Shown here one piece after another: positions 17,621-25,564 of a stretch of 64,000 nt of DNA (position 1 is the stretch's first letter; each line of letters starts with the position of its first letter). Made by a program: the position numbers and the translations under genes. The notes under the pieces were generated by a model, which saw only the letters and a program-made list of their open reading frames with translations, was not told where the DNA came from and did not search any database. The DNA lies in NCBI GenBank assembly GCA_963819975.1, contig CAWFYE010000003.1, forward strand, positions 62,001 through 126,000. Reading direction: 5' to 3'. Source of the stretch: Palsa-1392 sp963819975 (GTDB taxonomy: Bacteria; Verrucomicrobiota; Verrucomicrobiia; Chthoniobacterales; UBA10450).

Positions 17621-17770
17621 TTAGCTCCGCGCAATCATGATTCCGTAGATCAGGAACCAAAGCGCGGCGTAAAACAGAAGAAGCAGGGCGAAGAAAAAGA
17701 TCGCGCCCTTTGGAAAGAACTCCGCGTTCTCCGGTCCCGTTGGGGATTTCACTTCATCCGGCATGTCCAT
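17621..17770 (-). CDS. Cytochrome c oxidase subunit IIa-like single-helix protein
   Basis: A 49-residue reading frame fills the spacer between subunit II and the nine-heme cytochrome. The translation runs MDMPDEVKSPTGPENAEF, then FPKGAIFFFALLLLFYAALW, then FLIYGIMIARS. It has one membrane helix preceded by PKGA and closed by Y....R, the pattern of the 34-residue subunit IIa of Thermus ba3 oxidase. This supplies the helix that B-family subunit II lacks. It begins 7 bases after the stop of the upstream gene, and a second in-frame ATG lies at 17764. Short genes like this are easily missed by automatic calling. Confidence 0.75.
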   Translation of the reverse strand: MDMPDEVKSPTGPENAEFFPKGAIFFFALLLLFYAALWFLIYGIMIARS

Positions 17771-17777
17771 GATGGTT

Positions 17778-19325
17778 TTATTTCTCGGACTTCTCGAGCT
17801 GGCGGAGTTTCAGGTAAATCGCCAGCATCAGAAGCCCAATCCAGGCGATGGCGGCCGCGAGTCCGATCTGCCGGAACTTGTATTCGCCACGCGCTTTCTC
17901 GACCAGCGTGTCGGTGCGCTTGATCGCTTCTTCTCCCGGCGCTGCCACCTGCTGAAAGGTATTTCGGCTAAAGGAATGCACGTAGGTGCGTGATTTCTTC
18001 AGGGCGTCGCCCAGCTCGGTGAGCTGGTTGCTGATCGGTTCCACGTCCAACCCTTTCGCTGCGAGTCTTTCGGAGACGGTGGTGAACTTGTCTCGCGCCG
18101 CGTCCATCTGGTTGATGGTCTCGCGAAAATAGTTCGCCGTCGTGATGCATTGCGGGTGGTCCTTGGCGTATTGGCGATGGCAATCACCGCAGAGGCCGCC
18201 GGCGCTCGTGGCCAGCATCGAGTCGTGGGTCTTGGCGATGTTATGTTCGCCATGGCACTTGCTGCATTCGGCCCAGCCGTGCTCGTCGAACGCCTGCTTG
18301 TGTTTGCTGCCGTCGAAGAGGCTGGCATTGGCCGAGTGGCAAAGACTGCAACTGCGACTCACGCTCGCCACCCCGGGGGGGCTGGCGGCGTGGTTGCCAT
18401 GACAATCATTACAGGCGGGCGCGCCGAGATCGCCGCGGACTAGCAGCGCTTGGCCGTGCACGCTCTTTTTGTATTCCGCGAGTTGGTTCGTTGGAAGGGG
18501 CGCACCGTCCGGGAGGGTGAAGCCGGCCATCGTCTTGGGATTGGCGTGACACGCGCCGCAGGTTTCCGGCACGCGCTGCGCATAGACTTTCGATTGCGGA
18601 TCCTTGGCCGGACGAATGCCGTGGACGCCGTGACAACTCACGCACTGCGGGGCGCGGTCGTCATGTTTCACGAGCAGCATCTGGCCATGCGGGCTGCCCT
18701 GGAATTTGGCCAGTTGGTCGGTTGGCAGGCTCGGGTTGAACTGGTGCATGAAGGTGGGATCGGAATGACAGCGCGCGCAGAATTGCACGACCCAAGCGCG
18801 ATTTTTGTCCCGCCCTTTCTCCGGCCATTCCTTGACGAACTCGTGACCGAATTCCGCCTTGGGATCGCCGCCATGGCAACCGGCACAGGAAAGTCCGCTG
18901 CGGAAATGAACGTCCTCGACCATGTCTTTGAGGCTTAGGTGGGTCGGCGTGTTCTCCGCCGTGGGCGTGAGGGTGAAAAGATCTTCCGGCGCCTGAACTT
19001 CGGCATCGGTGTGGCAGAGGATGCAATTGTTCTGCAGGACGATCTCCATCTTTTGCGGGCGCAACTGGAGGGCGAGGAGCGTCCGGAGGTGTTCCGGCTT
19101 GGTGATGATCTCCTTCTCCACCGCCTGGGCGAGGTGTTCCTTCAGGTTGTCGTTGAGGCCATCAAAATATGCCCGCTGCTCCTTTGTGATGATGGGCTTG
19201 CCGCTTTGGTCTTTGGCGTCGAGCAGCGCAGCCAGCTTGGGAGGAATGCCGGCCGGGGTCTGGTTTGCCGCCAGGGCGGCGGAGGAGATGAAGGCGGCGC
19301 CAAGGATGACGAAGATCGTTCTCAC
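17778..19325 (-). CDS. Membrane-anchored nine-heme cytochrome c
   Basis: The 515-residue protein has a signal peptide (ending AALAANQ), nine CXXCH heme sites (CILCH, CAGCH, CARCH, CVSCH, CGACH, CNDCH, CSLCH, CSKCH, CGDCH) between about residues 100 and 390, and a C-terminal anchor helix (IGLAAAIAWIGLLMLAIYL). A helical, heme-free stretch separates the last heme from the anchor. It overlaps the cytochrome b gene by 4 bp and follows the Rieske-cytochrome b pair. It therefore most likely replaces cytochrome c1 as the periplasmic electron acceptor of the quinol-oxidising complex, as multiheme subunits do in several anaerobe-type bc complexes. Its electrons would then reach the CuA-cytochrome c subunit II encoded next. 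Confidence 0.88.
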   Translation of the reverse strand: MRTIFVILGAAFISSAALAANQTPAGIPPKLAALLDAKDQSGKPIITKEQRAYFDGLNDNLKEHLAQAVEKEIITKPEHLRTLLALQLRPQKMEIVLQNNCILCHTDAEVQAPEDLFTLTPTAENTPTHLSLKDMVEDVHFRSGLSCAGCHGGDPKAEFGHEFVKEWPEKGRDKNRAWVVQFCARCHSDPTFMHQFNPSLPTDQLAKFQGSPHGQMLLVKHDDRAPQCVSCHGVHGIRPAKDPQSKVYAQRVPETCGACHANPKTMAGFTLPDGAPLPTNQLAEYKKSVHGQALLVRGDLGAPACNDCHGNHAASPPGVASVSRSCSLCHSANASLFDGSKHKQAFDEHGWAECSKCHGEHNIAKTHDSMLATSAGGLCGDCHRQYAKDHPQCITTANYFRETINQMDAARDKFTTVSERLAAKGLDVEPISNQLTELGDALKKSRTYVHSFSRNTFQQVAAPGEEAIKRTDTLVEKARGEYKFRQIGLAAAIAWIGLLMLAIYLKLRQLEKSEK

Positions 19326-20707
19326 GCTGTGCCTGCCTCGTTAGGCCGGGACGTCATGAACCAGGAGGCCAGGATGATGATGATCGCCAGCCCGGCCGAG
19401 ATTACGCCGGCGATTAGATAGGAAACTCCGAACAGGCCGTGCAGCACCACCTGCAACAGCGCTGCGCCCGTGAGAACGAACCAGCGGTGTTCGAACCGCA
19501 AATAGCGAACCACCATGATGACCACGCCCGCTGCCAGCGTCCACCATGCGCAGACCCGCGCCACCTTGTGCATGGCTGCCAATTCCTCGCCTTTGCCCTC
19601 TGCGCCAATGTCCCAGCCCATGAGCGTGAGGTAGGTCAGGAAGAGGAGCGCGGCCCAGGCCAAATCACTGAAGGCCGGAGATGGCCTGTCCTGGTAGGCG
19701 CGGCGATCCGCCCACGGAATCACCATCCAGAGAGCGAACAAGATCCCGATGACAAACAGGCAGACCTGCGGTCCTTCCAGGCCAAAAAGGTGCGGTGGAA
19801 ATTCCTTCAGGAGCTGATATTCCCAGAGAAAATACCATTCTGGTTTGATGCCTGGATAGGCCGAGGCGAGGGGGTCCGCCTTGTCACCCAGTTCCCAGTC
19901 CATACCGGGAATGCCAGGGCCGTAGGGAAGAAAAACGGCGAGCGCTCCCAGCACCATGAGGCACGCGAGCCAGAGCAGGACATCGCGCAGGGCGAAGCTG
20001 GGAAAGAATTTCATCCCGCGCGGGGCGGTCGTCTTGCCTAAGGGCGGTGCCATGCCCTGGCGTTGAATCAGGATGACGTGCAAAACGATCACGCCGACGA
20101 AGGCAAGGGGCAGAATGACGACGTGAGCAGCAAAAAAGCGGTAGAGCGTGTTGATGCTAACATCCTGTCCGCCGCGCAAGACCTGGAGGAGCCAGTGACC
20201 CAAAAAAGGCACGGAGGCCACGATGTTGGTGCCGACCGTGGTGGCGAAGTAGGCGAGCTTGTTCCAGGGCAGGAGATAGCCGGAAAAGCCGAAGCCCATG
20301 GTGAGGAGGAACAGAAAATAACCGGAGACCCAGGTGACTTCGCGCGGCGGGCGGTACGCTTTCAGCATCATGGTGCTAAACATGTGTAGCACGAGGGAGA
20401 TGATCATGAGGTGCGCGCTCCAACTGTGAATGGAGCGGATGAGCCAGCCGAAGGGGACTTTGGTCGTTAGGAAATGAATGCTTTCGTAAGCGGTCGCTTC
20501 ACCCGGCTGATAGTACATGAGCAGGAGCACACCCGTCACGACCTGCACCATGAAGAAGAACATCGTGATGCCGCCAAGGTAATACCACCCCATCCAGTGT
20601 GAGCCCAGCGGCACCTGTTTGTGCCGCAAAAACTCGAAGAGCGGTGTCAGTTGATAGCGCCGGTCGAGCCAGCCGCGCAGTCCTCCGCCTTTTTCGGCGT
20701 CGCTCAT
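19322..20707 (-). CDS. Cytochrome b of a bc-type quinol oxidase complex
   Basis: The 461-residue membrane protein combines the four-helix heme-binding part and the subunit-IV-like part of cytochrome bc/b6f complexes. It shows SIHSWSAHLMIISLVLHMF and FFAAHVVILPLAFVGVIVLH for the two b-heme ligand pairs. The Qo-site PEWYFLWEYQLLKEFP lies near residue 280, and four further C-terminal helices follow. It oxidises quinol and splits electrons between the Rieske protein and the b hemes. The ATG at 20707 was chosen because it overlaps the Rieske stop by 4 bp (ATGA). The longer upstream frame runs through the Rieske gene and adds an unrelated 62 residues. Confidence 0.93.
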   Translation of the reverse strand: MSDAEKGGGLRGWLDRRYQLTPLFEFLRHKQVPLGSHWMGWYYLGGITMFFFMVQVVTGVLLLMYYQPGEATAYESIHFLTTKVPFGWLIRSIHSWSAHLMIISLVLHMFSTMMLKAYRPPREVTWVSGYFLFLLTMGFGFSGYLLPWNKLAYFATTVGTNIVASVPFLGHWLLQVLRGGQDVSINTLYRFFAAHVVILPLAFVGVIVLHVILIQRQGMAPPLGKTTAPRGMKFFPSFALRDVLLWLACLMVLGALAVFLPYGPGIPGMDWELGDKADPLASAYPGIKPEWYFLWEYQLLKEFPPHLFGLEGPQVCLFVIGILFALWMVIPWADRRAYQDRPSPAFSDLAWAALLFLTYLTLMGWDIGAEGKGEELAAMHKVARVCAWWTLAAGVVIMVVRYLRFEHRWFVLTGAALLQVVLHGLFGVSYLIAGVISAGLAIIIILASWFMTSRPNEAGTA

Positions 20708-21165
20708 GAGGTTTTTTCTTCGGAGATGAGAATCGTGCCGTCGGACTGGCGATTGACCGCGTATTTCGGCAGGGGCCGTGGTGGCGGCCCCGAGAGCACG
20801 CGGCCGTGCAGGTCGAAGCGGCCATCGTGGCATGGACACCAGATGACGGATTGCGACGGCTGGTAGGTCACGGTGCAACCTTCGTGCGTGCACTTGGCAC
20901 TGAAGGCGAGCAGATCGTTCTCATGCTGCAAAACGATGACGCGCTGCCCGCTCACCGGAACGATGACGAACTTGTTTTGCTCCAGTTTGGAGGCCTCCTC
21001 GCGGGTCAGGCGCGTGGGACCACCCGGGCCAGTCTGCGGCAGCGGCTTGAGATAGCGAATGACGGGGTAAGCGATGCTGGCGAGCCAGCCGAGGATACTT
21101 GCTCCCAGGAGCACATCGATAAAGTGGCGGCGGGAGGTGGAAACCGAGTCAGTGTGTTGCTCCAT
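20704..21165 (-). CDS. Rieske iron-sulfur protein of the bc-type complex
   Basis: The 153-residue protein has a twin-arginine-like start (SRRHFIDVLLG), one anchor helix, and the complete 2Fe-2S site: CTHEGC at residues 92-97 and CPCHDG at 110-115. The ligands are Cys92, His94, Cys110 and His113, with the stabilising disulfide pair Cys97-Cys112. It moves an electron from quinol to the multiheme cytochrome c subunit. The gene opens the quinol-oxidase subcluster and is followed by cytochrome b with a 4 bp overlap. A 149-base spacer separates it from the upstream seven-heme cytochrome gene. Confidence 0.95.
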   Translation of the reverse strand: MEQHTDSVSTSRRHFIDVLLGASILGWLASIAYPVIRYLKPLPQTGPGGPTRLTREEASKLEQNKFVIVPVSGQRVIVLQHENDLLAFSAKCTHEGCTVTYQPSQSVIWCPCHDGRFDLHGRVLSGPPPRPLPKYAVNRQSDGTILISEEKTS

Positions 21166-21314
21166 TTAAGATCTCCCGCGCCCAAAGGCTCAACTGCGGA
21201 CGAAAACCGTTAACTTGTTGGTTGGTTGTTTCTCCTGAAACAATCTCAAACCCAAACTAGGAGCCGGCTTTTTGGCGAGGAAAAAAACTGCGCATTTTTT
21301 CGGAATGCGGCCGC

Positions 21315-22799
21315 TTATTCTTTCTGGATGCCGCCGGTGTGACAATCAGCACAGGCAAAATCGGAATACTCGGAGTCGATATGGATGAAATCGAAGCCCT
21401 TCGGGTTGATCTGATCGAGTTGTGCTCCGTGGCCTTGCGCGAGAATGAGATGGCATGATTTGCAATCGCTCGCCTGGATCGACTTTTTGCCGTCCGCCGA
21501 GTTGTGCTGGCCGTCATGGCAACGGAAGCAGCCGTTCCAGTTTTTGTGCCCGACGAAATCCGGGTGGGTGCGCCAGTCGAGTTTTTGTTCCGGGAAAAAG
21601 TTCGCGCGATAGATGGCTTGCGCCTCGTTGACGACCTGGTCGGCCTGAACCGGGTTGGGATAGGCTTGATGGAGAGTGAGCGCGATCTTCTGCAAACCTT
21701 CCGACTTGGTCTTGTAGGGCTGGACGAGTGCGTTGACGACTTTCGACTTCACCCAGGGGATGCTGGAATCAATCCGCCCGGTGAAAAGCGCGAGGTCGAC
21801 GGCGTCGTTAGGCGTGCGGACCTTGTGCGCCGGGCGGCTGTGGCAATCCATGCAGTCCATCCGGTGGATTTTGAAATTTTTTGGATCGCCCTTGAAGTCC
21901 GGAGTCCGGTACTCGGTCGTCTCGCCTCTTGGGTTGGTGATCCTGACCCAGGGAATGTTGAGGAGCCGGTCGTCGGTCGCGATGTACTCAATCTTGTTTG
22001 CGATATTCATGTGAAAATGAATGCCGCCCTCGGGGCCATTGGCAGGTTCGCCGCCGCCGACCCAAAGCAGGAGACGCACGGTGAAGGGCGTATTCTTTTC
22101 GTCGGAGAGGAAATGGTGGTAGATCCGCTCGACGTTGCCGACATAGCGCTTTGGCCAATGGCATTGTTCGCAAAGTGCCTGCGGCGGACGCGGGTTGACC
22201 TCGTTGACGTAGATCGGGCGCGGGTAGTCGTCGGCCACCGTGTGGTAGAGCTGTTTGACGCCGTTCACTTTGGTCCTCAAGTAAGCGGAGGCGCCCGGCC
22301 CGACGTGACAGGCGACGCATTCCACCTTCGCATGCGCGAAATGTTCCGAAGAAACATATTCCGGCTGCATGGAATGACAGGTCTGGCCGCAGAACTGGAC
22401 AGACTCGGTGAACTGGTAGGTCTGATAGCTGCCGAGGGCGGTGATAAAGAGGAAGGCGACACTGGCCGCGGCAAATACCGCCAGGATCCTACGGTCGCGG
22501 GGGCGCGAGAGGTCGATCTTGAGGACGAGAGGCGCTGCGACCCGCACCGCGCGCCGCACCGCACGCCGCTGCAGCAAGACACCGATGACGATGAGAACGA
22601 GGCCGAGGAGAAAGAACCCGGGCGCCACGACGTAGGCGAGAATGCCGACGTACGGATTGCGATGACCCGCCATGAAGTCGATCGCAATGAGGAGGAGAAA
22701 AGCGAAGACCGCAGAGGTCGCGAGAACGATGCCCGCCCAACTGGTCCAGTTGCGCAGGTAATGCTTGAACGGCCGGCGCGGAGCAGAGCTGTCAGGCAT
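21315..22799 (-). CDS. NapC/NrfH-like membrane-bound seven-heme cytochrome c
   Basis: The 494-residue protein starts with three membrane helices (residues about 20-150). The periplasmic part has six CXXCH sites (CVACH, CEQCH, CMDCH, CFRCH, CKSCH, CADCH) and one first site with wider spacing, CGQTCH in QFCGQTCHSMQPEY. The 'CHSMQPEY...HAKVECVACHVGPGA' text is typical of the NapC/NirT/NrfH quinol dehydrogenase fold, where the first heme often has atypical attachment. It probably takes electrons from the quinol pool, or returns them, and exchanges them with soluble cytochromes. Within the cluster it forms a second possible link between membrane quinones and the multiheme cytochromes, independent of the Rieske/b complex. 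Confidence 0.85.
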   Translation of the reverse strand: MPDSSAPRRPFKHYLRNWTSWAGIVLATSAVFAFLLLIAIDFMAGHRNPYVGILAYVVAPGFFLLGLVLIVIGVLLQRRAVRRAVRVAAPLVLKIDLSRPRDRRILAVFAAASVAFLFITALGSYQTYQFTESVQFCGQTCHSMQPEYVSSEHFAHAKVECVACHVGPGASAYLRTKVNGVKQLYHTVADDYPRPIYVNEVNPRPPQALCEQCHWPKRYVGNVERIYHHFLSDEKNTPFTVRLLLWVGGGEPANGPEGGIHFHMNIANKIEYIATDDRLLNIPWVRITNPRGETTEYRTPDFKGDPKNFKIHRMDCMDCHSRPAHKVRTPNDAVDLALFTGRIDSSIPWVKSKVVNALVQPYKTKSEGLQKIALTLHQAYPNPVQADQVVNEAQAIYRANFFPEQKLDWRTHPDFVGHKNWNGCFRCHDGQHNSADGKKSIQASDCKSCHLILAQGHGAQLDQINPKGFDFIHIDSEYSDFACADCHTGGIQKE

Positions 22800-22879
22800 C
22801 AGTCAAAGATGAAAATTGGCGAAGATCGCCGCGAGGTGAGCGAACCCTCAAGACAGGGTGAGCGCAGGATGCTCGACGG

Positions 22880-23209
22880 CTATTTCTTGAGCGAACGAAT
22901 GTAGGTGACGAGGGCCTTGATGTCGGCGTCGGATAATTTTTCCCCGAACGGCTTCATCGACTGCTTGCCGTTGGTCTTGACGCCTTCCTTGATCGCTTTC
23001 TCCGCCTCCCCGTCGCTGAAGGCTGCCTGGACCTTGGCGTCGCGATAATCTTTAACGCCGAGCTTTTTGCCCATCATCGTGCTTCCGCTGCCGTCTTTGC
23101 CGTGGCAGGAAGCGCAATGCTGGTTCCAAAGTGCGGTCGCGTCGCCCGCGGAAGCGAGTCCGGCCGAGGCGATCATCAATGATATGAGTAAGGATATTTT
23201 TCGTTTCAT
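22880..23209 (-). CDS. Small soluble monoheme cytochrome c (first of a tandem pair)
   Basis: The 109-residue secreted protein has a signal peptide (ending GLASAGD), a class I heme site CASCHGKDG and the Met ligand in MKPFGEKLSDADIKAL. It should shuttle single electrons in the periplasm, for example from the multiheme cytochromes to the CuA/cytochrome c subunit of the oxidase. It is clearly related to the neighbour at 23295-23624: both share the GxxMG/I..L..KD, KAIKEG and F.DKLSD-type segments and the same length. The copies probably arose by tandem duplication. Confidence 0.9.
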   Translation of the reverse strand: MKRKISLLISLMIASAGLASAGDATALWNQHCASCHGKDGSGSTMMGKKLGVKDYRDAKVQAAFSDGEAEKAIKEGVKTNGKQSMKPFGEKLSDADIKALVTYIRSLKK

Positions 23210-23294
23210 TAGTTAGGTTTTTGTTTGGTTGCTAGCAGATGGAGCTTGAATTGTAGACGCCGGGCGCGTCAAAACATTTGCGGGCGATTTCGGA

Positions 23295-23624
23295 TTACTT
23301 CTTCAGCGTCCGGACATAGGCGACGAGGGCCTTCACTTCGTCATCGCTCAGCTTGTCGCCGAAGGCTTTCATTTTCGATTTGCCGTTCTCCTTAATGCCT
23401 TCCTTGATCGCCTTGGTGGCTTCGGCGTCGGTGAAACTGGCCTGAACTTTCGGGTCGGTCAGATCCTTGGCATTCAGAATTTTTCCAATTTTGGTGTCGG
23501 CTGTGCCGGTCTTGCCATGGCATTGCGTGCAGTCCTTGTTCCAGTTTTCCTCCGCGCTGCCGGCACGGACGGCGCTGGCCGAAACGGCCAGGAGACTAAG
23601 GGTGATGAAGGTAATGATTTTCAT
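23295..23624 (-). CDS. Small soluble monoheme cytochrome c (second of a tandem pair)
   Basis: The 109-residue protein is exported (signal peptide ending SASAVRAGS) and has the heme site CTQCHGKTG and the Met ligand in MKAFGDKLSDDEVKAL. It is a paralogue of the cytochrome 85 bases downstream. Two related carriers side by side suggest separate partners or potentials, for example one for the quinol oxidase branch and one for the outer-membrane branch. This is inference from position only. The ccsA-type assembly gene starts 30 bases away on the upstream side. Confidence 0.9.
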   Translation of the reverse strand: MKIITFITLSLLAVSASAVRAGSAEENWNKDCTQCHGKTGTADTKIGKILNAKDLTDPKVQASFTDAEATKAIKEGIKENGKSKMKAFGDKLSDDEVKALVAYVRTLKK

Positions 23625-23653
23625 GATGTTATTTTGTTTGATGTTCCCAGACT

Positions 23654-25564
23654 TTACTTCGTTTCTATCGCTAATCTTGGGCTTGTGAAATTAATTTCCG
23701 GTCGAGAACTCTTTGGACGATCCGCGCCGACGGCCATTCGAAAACTGCGCCAGCGTTCCAGCGGCATGGCTGCCACGGCCATGAGCGCGAGCTGGCTCAC
23801 GACGAAGCCACAAAGCCAGGGAAACGCTTTCTCCATGAAGCCGTAGGAGTGCAGCCCGACGCCGAGCATGTTGACGCCGAACCACGAGAAACTCGTGATC
23901 ACATTGCCAAAGATCGCCATGATCATCAGGCCGCGCTGACGGATGAAGCCTCCCCAGCGGGCGTGCAGAATGACCGCGCACCAGAGCACGATTAGGACGG
24001 CACCGTTTTCCTTCGGGTCCCATCCCCAGAAGCGGCCCCATGATTGATCGGCCCAAATGCCGCCGAGCACCGTGCCGACAAAGCTGAAAAAGGTGGCGAA
24101 ACAAACGACGCCATAGGTCATGCGGCTGAGCGAATCGGCGGTTCCTTTGTTCAGGGAACGGGTGAACACGCCACGCACGACGTAGATGATGGCGAGCATG
24201 CCAGCCAGAAACATGGCCGAATAACCGGTGGTGATCGCGACGACGTGCGTAGCCAGCCAGATGTTGGTGTCGAGCACGGCCTGCAACATCTCGAGCGTGT
24301 CGCCGCTGCCCGCGAGGTGATGCGCGATGATCAAAGTGATGAAGCCGATCGCGCCGGCGCAGGCTGCGCCGATGCCGTCTCGAAAAATTCGTTCGAGGAC
24401 GAGCGCCACAATGACCGCGCCCCATCCAATGAAAATGGCCGAGGAATAAAGGTTGGTGACGGGCGGTCGTTCCTGCAGATACATCCGCGAGACAAGGCCG
24501 AAGGTGTGGATCGCGAGCGCGAGCAACAAGAGATAGAAGGCGGAGCGATTGAGCGTGCGACTCCACGCCAGCCACGACCCACAGGCGAGCAGAAACGCCA
24601 GCACGTAGAGAACCATGCTGTGCGTGAAGGGATCGATATGGTTGAAGAAAAATTCGAAGGAAGCCCGCTTGACCGCGGTCGGCTGATGTTGCGCCATCCA
24701 GGTCGAAAGCAGACCGGCCTGCTGGTTAAACGCAGCGCGATCACCCGCGCGGTAGGCGTCTCCCATTCGGGCATACATTCCGACCACCGGATGAATTTCG
24801 TCCGGCGCGATCGACCGGAGCAGGCTGTCACCGACGGAGCGCCACTCGCCCTTTTGCGCGGAGTTCGGTGGCACCGCAAGGATGTAAGCCATCTCCGACA
24901 ATTTCTGGTAGAGCGCGATCAATCCGGCGGTGTCGTTGAGCTTTGCCTGATCGAAACTCTTTCCCGTCTCGCGTTGCCGTGCCGCTTTCCCGGCCGCCGG
25001 CAATCCGCCGGCAAATCCTTCGAGCTCGCGCGTGAAGCTCCGGACATCTTCCGGCTGCACGCTGTTCTTCAGGCGTTGGTCCAGCACCATCGCGTTGCGC
25101 AGGTTGAGGACCGCGTTCTGATAGGCGGTCCGCTCCACCGATTGCAGCTTCTCGGAGAGCGCGCCCTGTTCGTCGATCTGCCGCAGGAACGGCGTCAGTT
25201 TGGCAAAACTGAAATACTTCTGGTCGCTTTGCTCCCAGCCGAAAAGCCCCAGCACATCGGCGTTCTGAATGACAAAGACCGATTCTTGATCGGCCACCGG
25301 TGCGTTGAAGAGAGTGTCGGCGAGCCAGCGTTGCGCGCTGAGTCGTCCGCCCTCAGCGTCCTGCGCCGTCTGCTTCCCGTGAATAATGAGGAGTGAATTG
25401 CGCGCCACGGTGTCGAGGGGCTTGATCCGGCCGCCGACAAGCACCGGAATTTTTCCGAACGTGATCAGGTCGAAATCATTCTCGGCCGCCCGGGGCGGAC
25501 GCCAGCTCGTGGCGATCCAGAGCAGCGCGCCAACGAAAATCAGCGCTGGCAAAAAACGCTTCAT
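23654..25564 (-). CDS. Cytochrome c biogenesis protein CcsA/ResC type with extended N-terminal region
   Basis: The 636-residue protein consists of a long N-terminal extracytoplasmic region (about residues 25-310) and a C-terminal CcsA domain of about eight helices. The heme-handling WWD motif is visible as WGRFWGWDPKENGA. Conserved histidines lie nearby (HHLAGS, ATHVVAITTG, GVGLHSYGF). It works with ResB in System II cytochrome maturation, exporting heme and attaching it to CXXCH motifs. The cluster contains many such motifs, so local assembly genes make sense. The ATG at 25564 (MKRFLPAL) overlaps the resB stop by 4 bp. A 664-residue longer frame was rejected because it overlaps resB. The long N-terminal part is atypical for plain CcsA. 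Confidence 0.88.
   Translation of the reverse strand: MKRFLPALIFVGALLWIATSWRPPRAAENDFDLITFGKIPVLVGGRIKPLDTVARNSLLIIHGKQTAQDAEGGRLSAQRWLADTLFNAPVADQESVFVIQNADVLGLFGWEQSDQKYFSFAKLTPFLRQIDEQGALSEKLQSVERTAYQNAVLNLRNAMVLDQRLKNSVQPEDVRSFTRELEGFAGGLPAAGKAARQRETGKSFDQAKLNDTAGLIALYQKLSEMAYILAVPPNSAQKGEWRSVGDSLLRSIAPDEIHPVVGMYARMGDAYRAGDRAAFNQQAGLLSTWMAQHQPTAVKRASFEFFFNHIDPFTHSMVLYVLAFLLACGSWLAWSRTLNRSAFYLLLLALAIHTFGLVSRMYLQERPPVTNLYSSAIFIGWGAVIVALVLERIFRDGIGAACAGAIGFITLIIAHHLAGSGDTLEMLQAVLDTNIWLATHVVAITTGYSAMFLAGMLAIIYVVRGVFTRSLNKGTADSLSRMTYGVVCFATFFSFVGTVLGGIWADQSWGRFWGWDPKENGAVLIVLWCAVILHARWGGFIRQRGLMIMAIFGNVITSFSWFGVNMLGVGLHSYGFMEKAFPWLCGFVVSQLALMAVAAMPLERWRSFRMAVGADRPKSSRPEINFTSPRLAIETK

Noticed and set aside
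21504..22904. 466-residue open frame on the plus strand
   Set aside because: Antisense to the seven-heme cytochrome gene, whose CXXCH pattern and membrane helices show which strand is real.
24044..25396. 450-residue open frame on the plus strand
   Set aside because: Antisense to the CcsA-type gene; highly charged with no recognisable domain.
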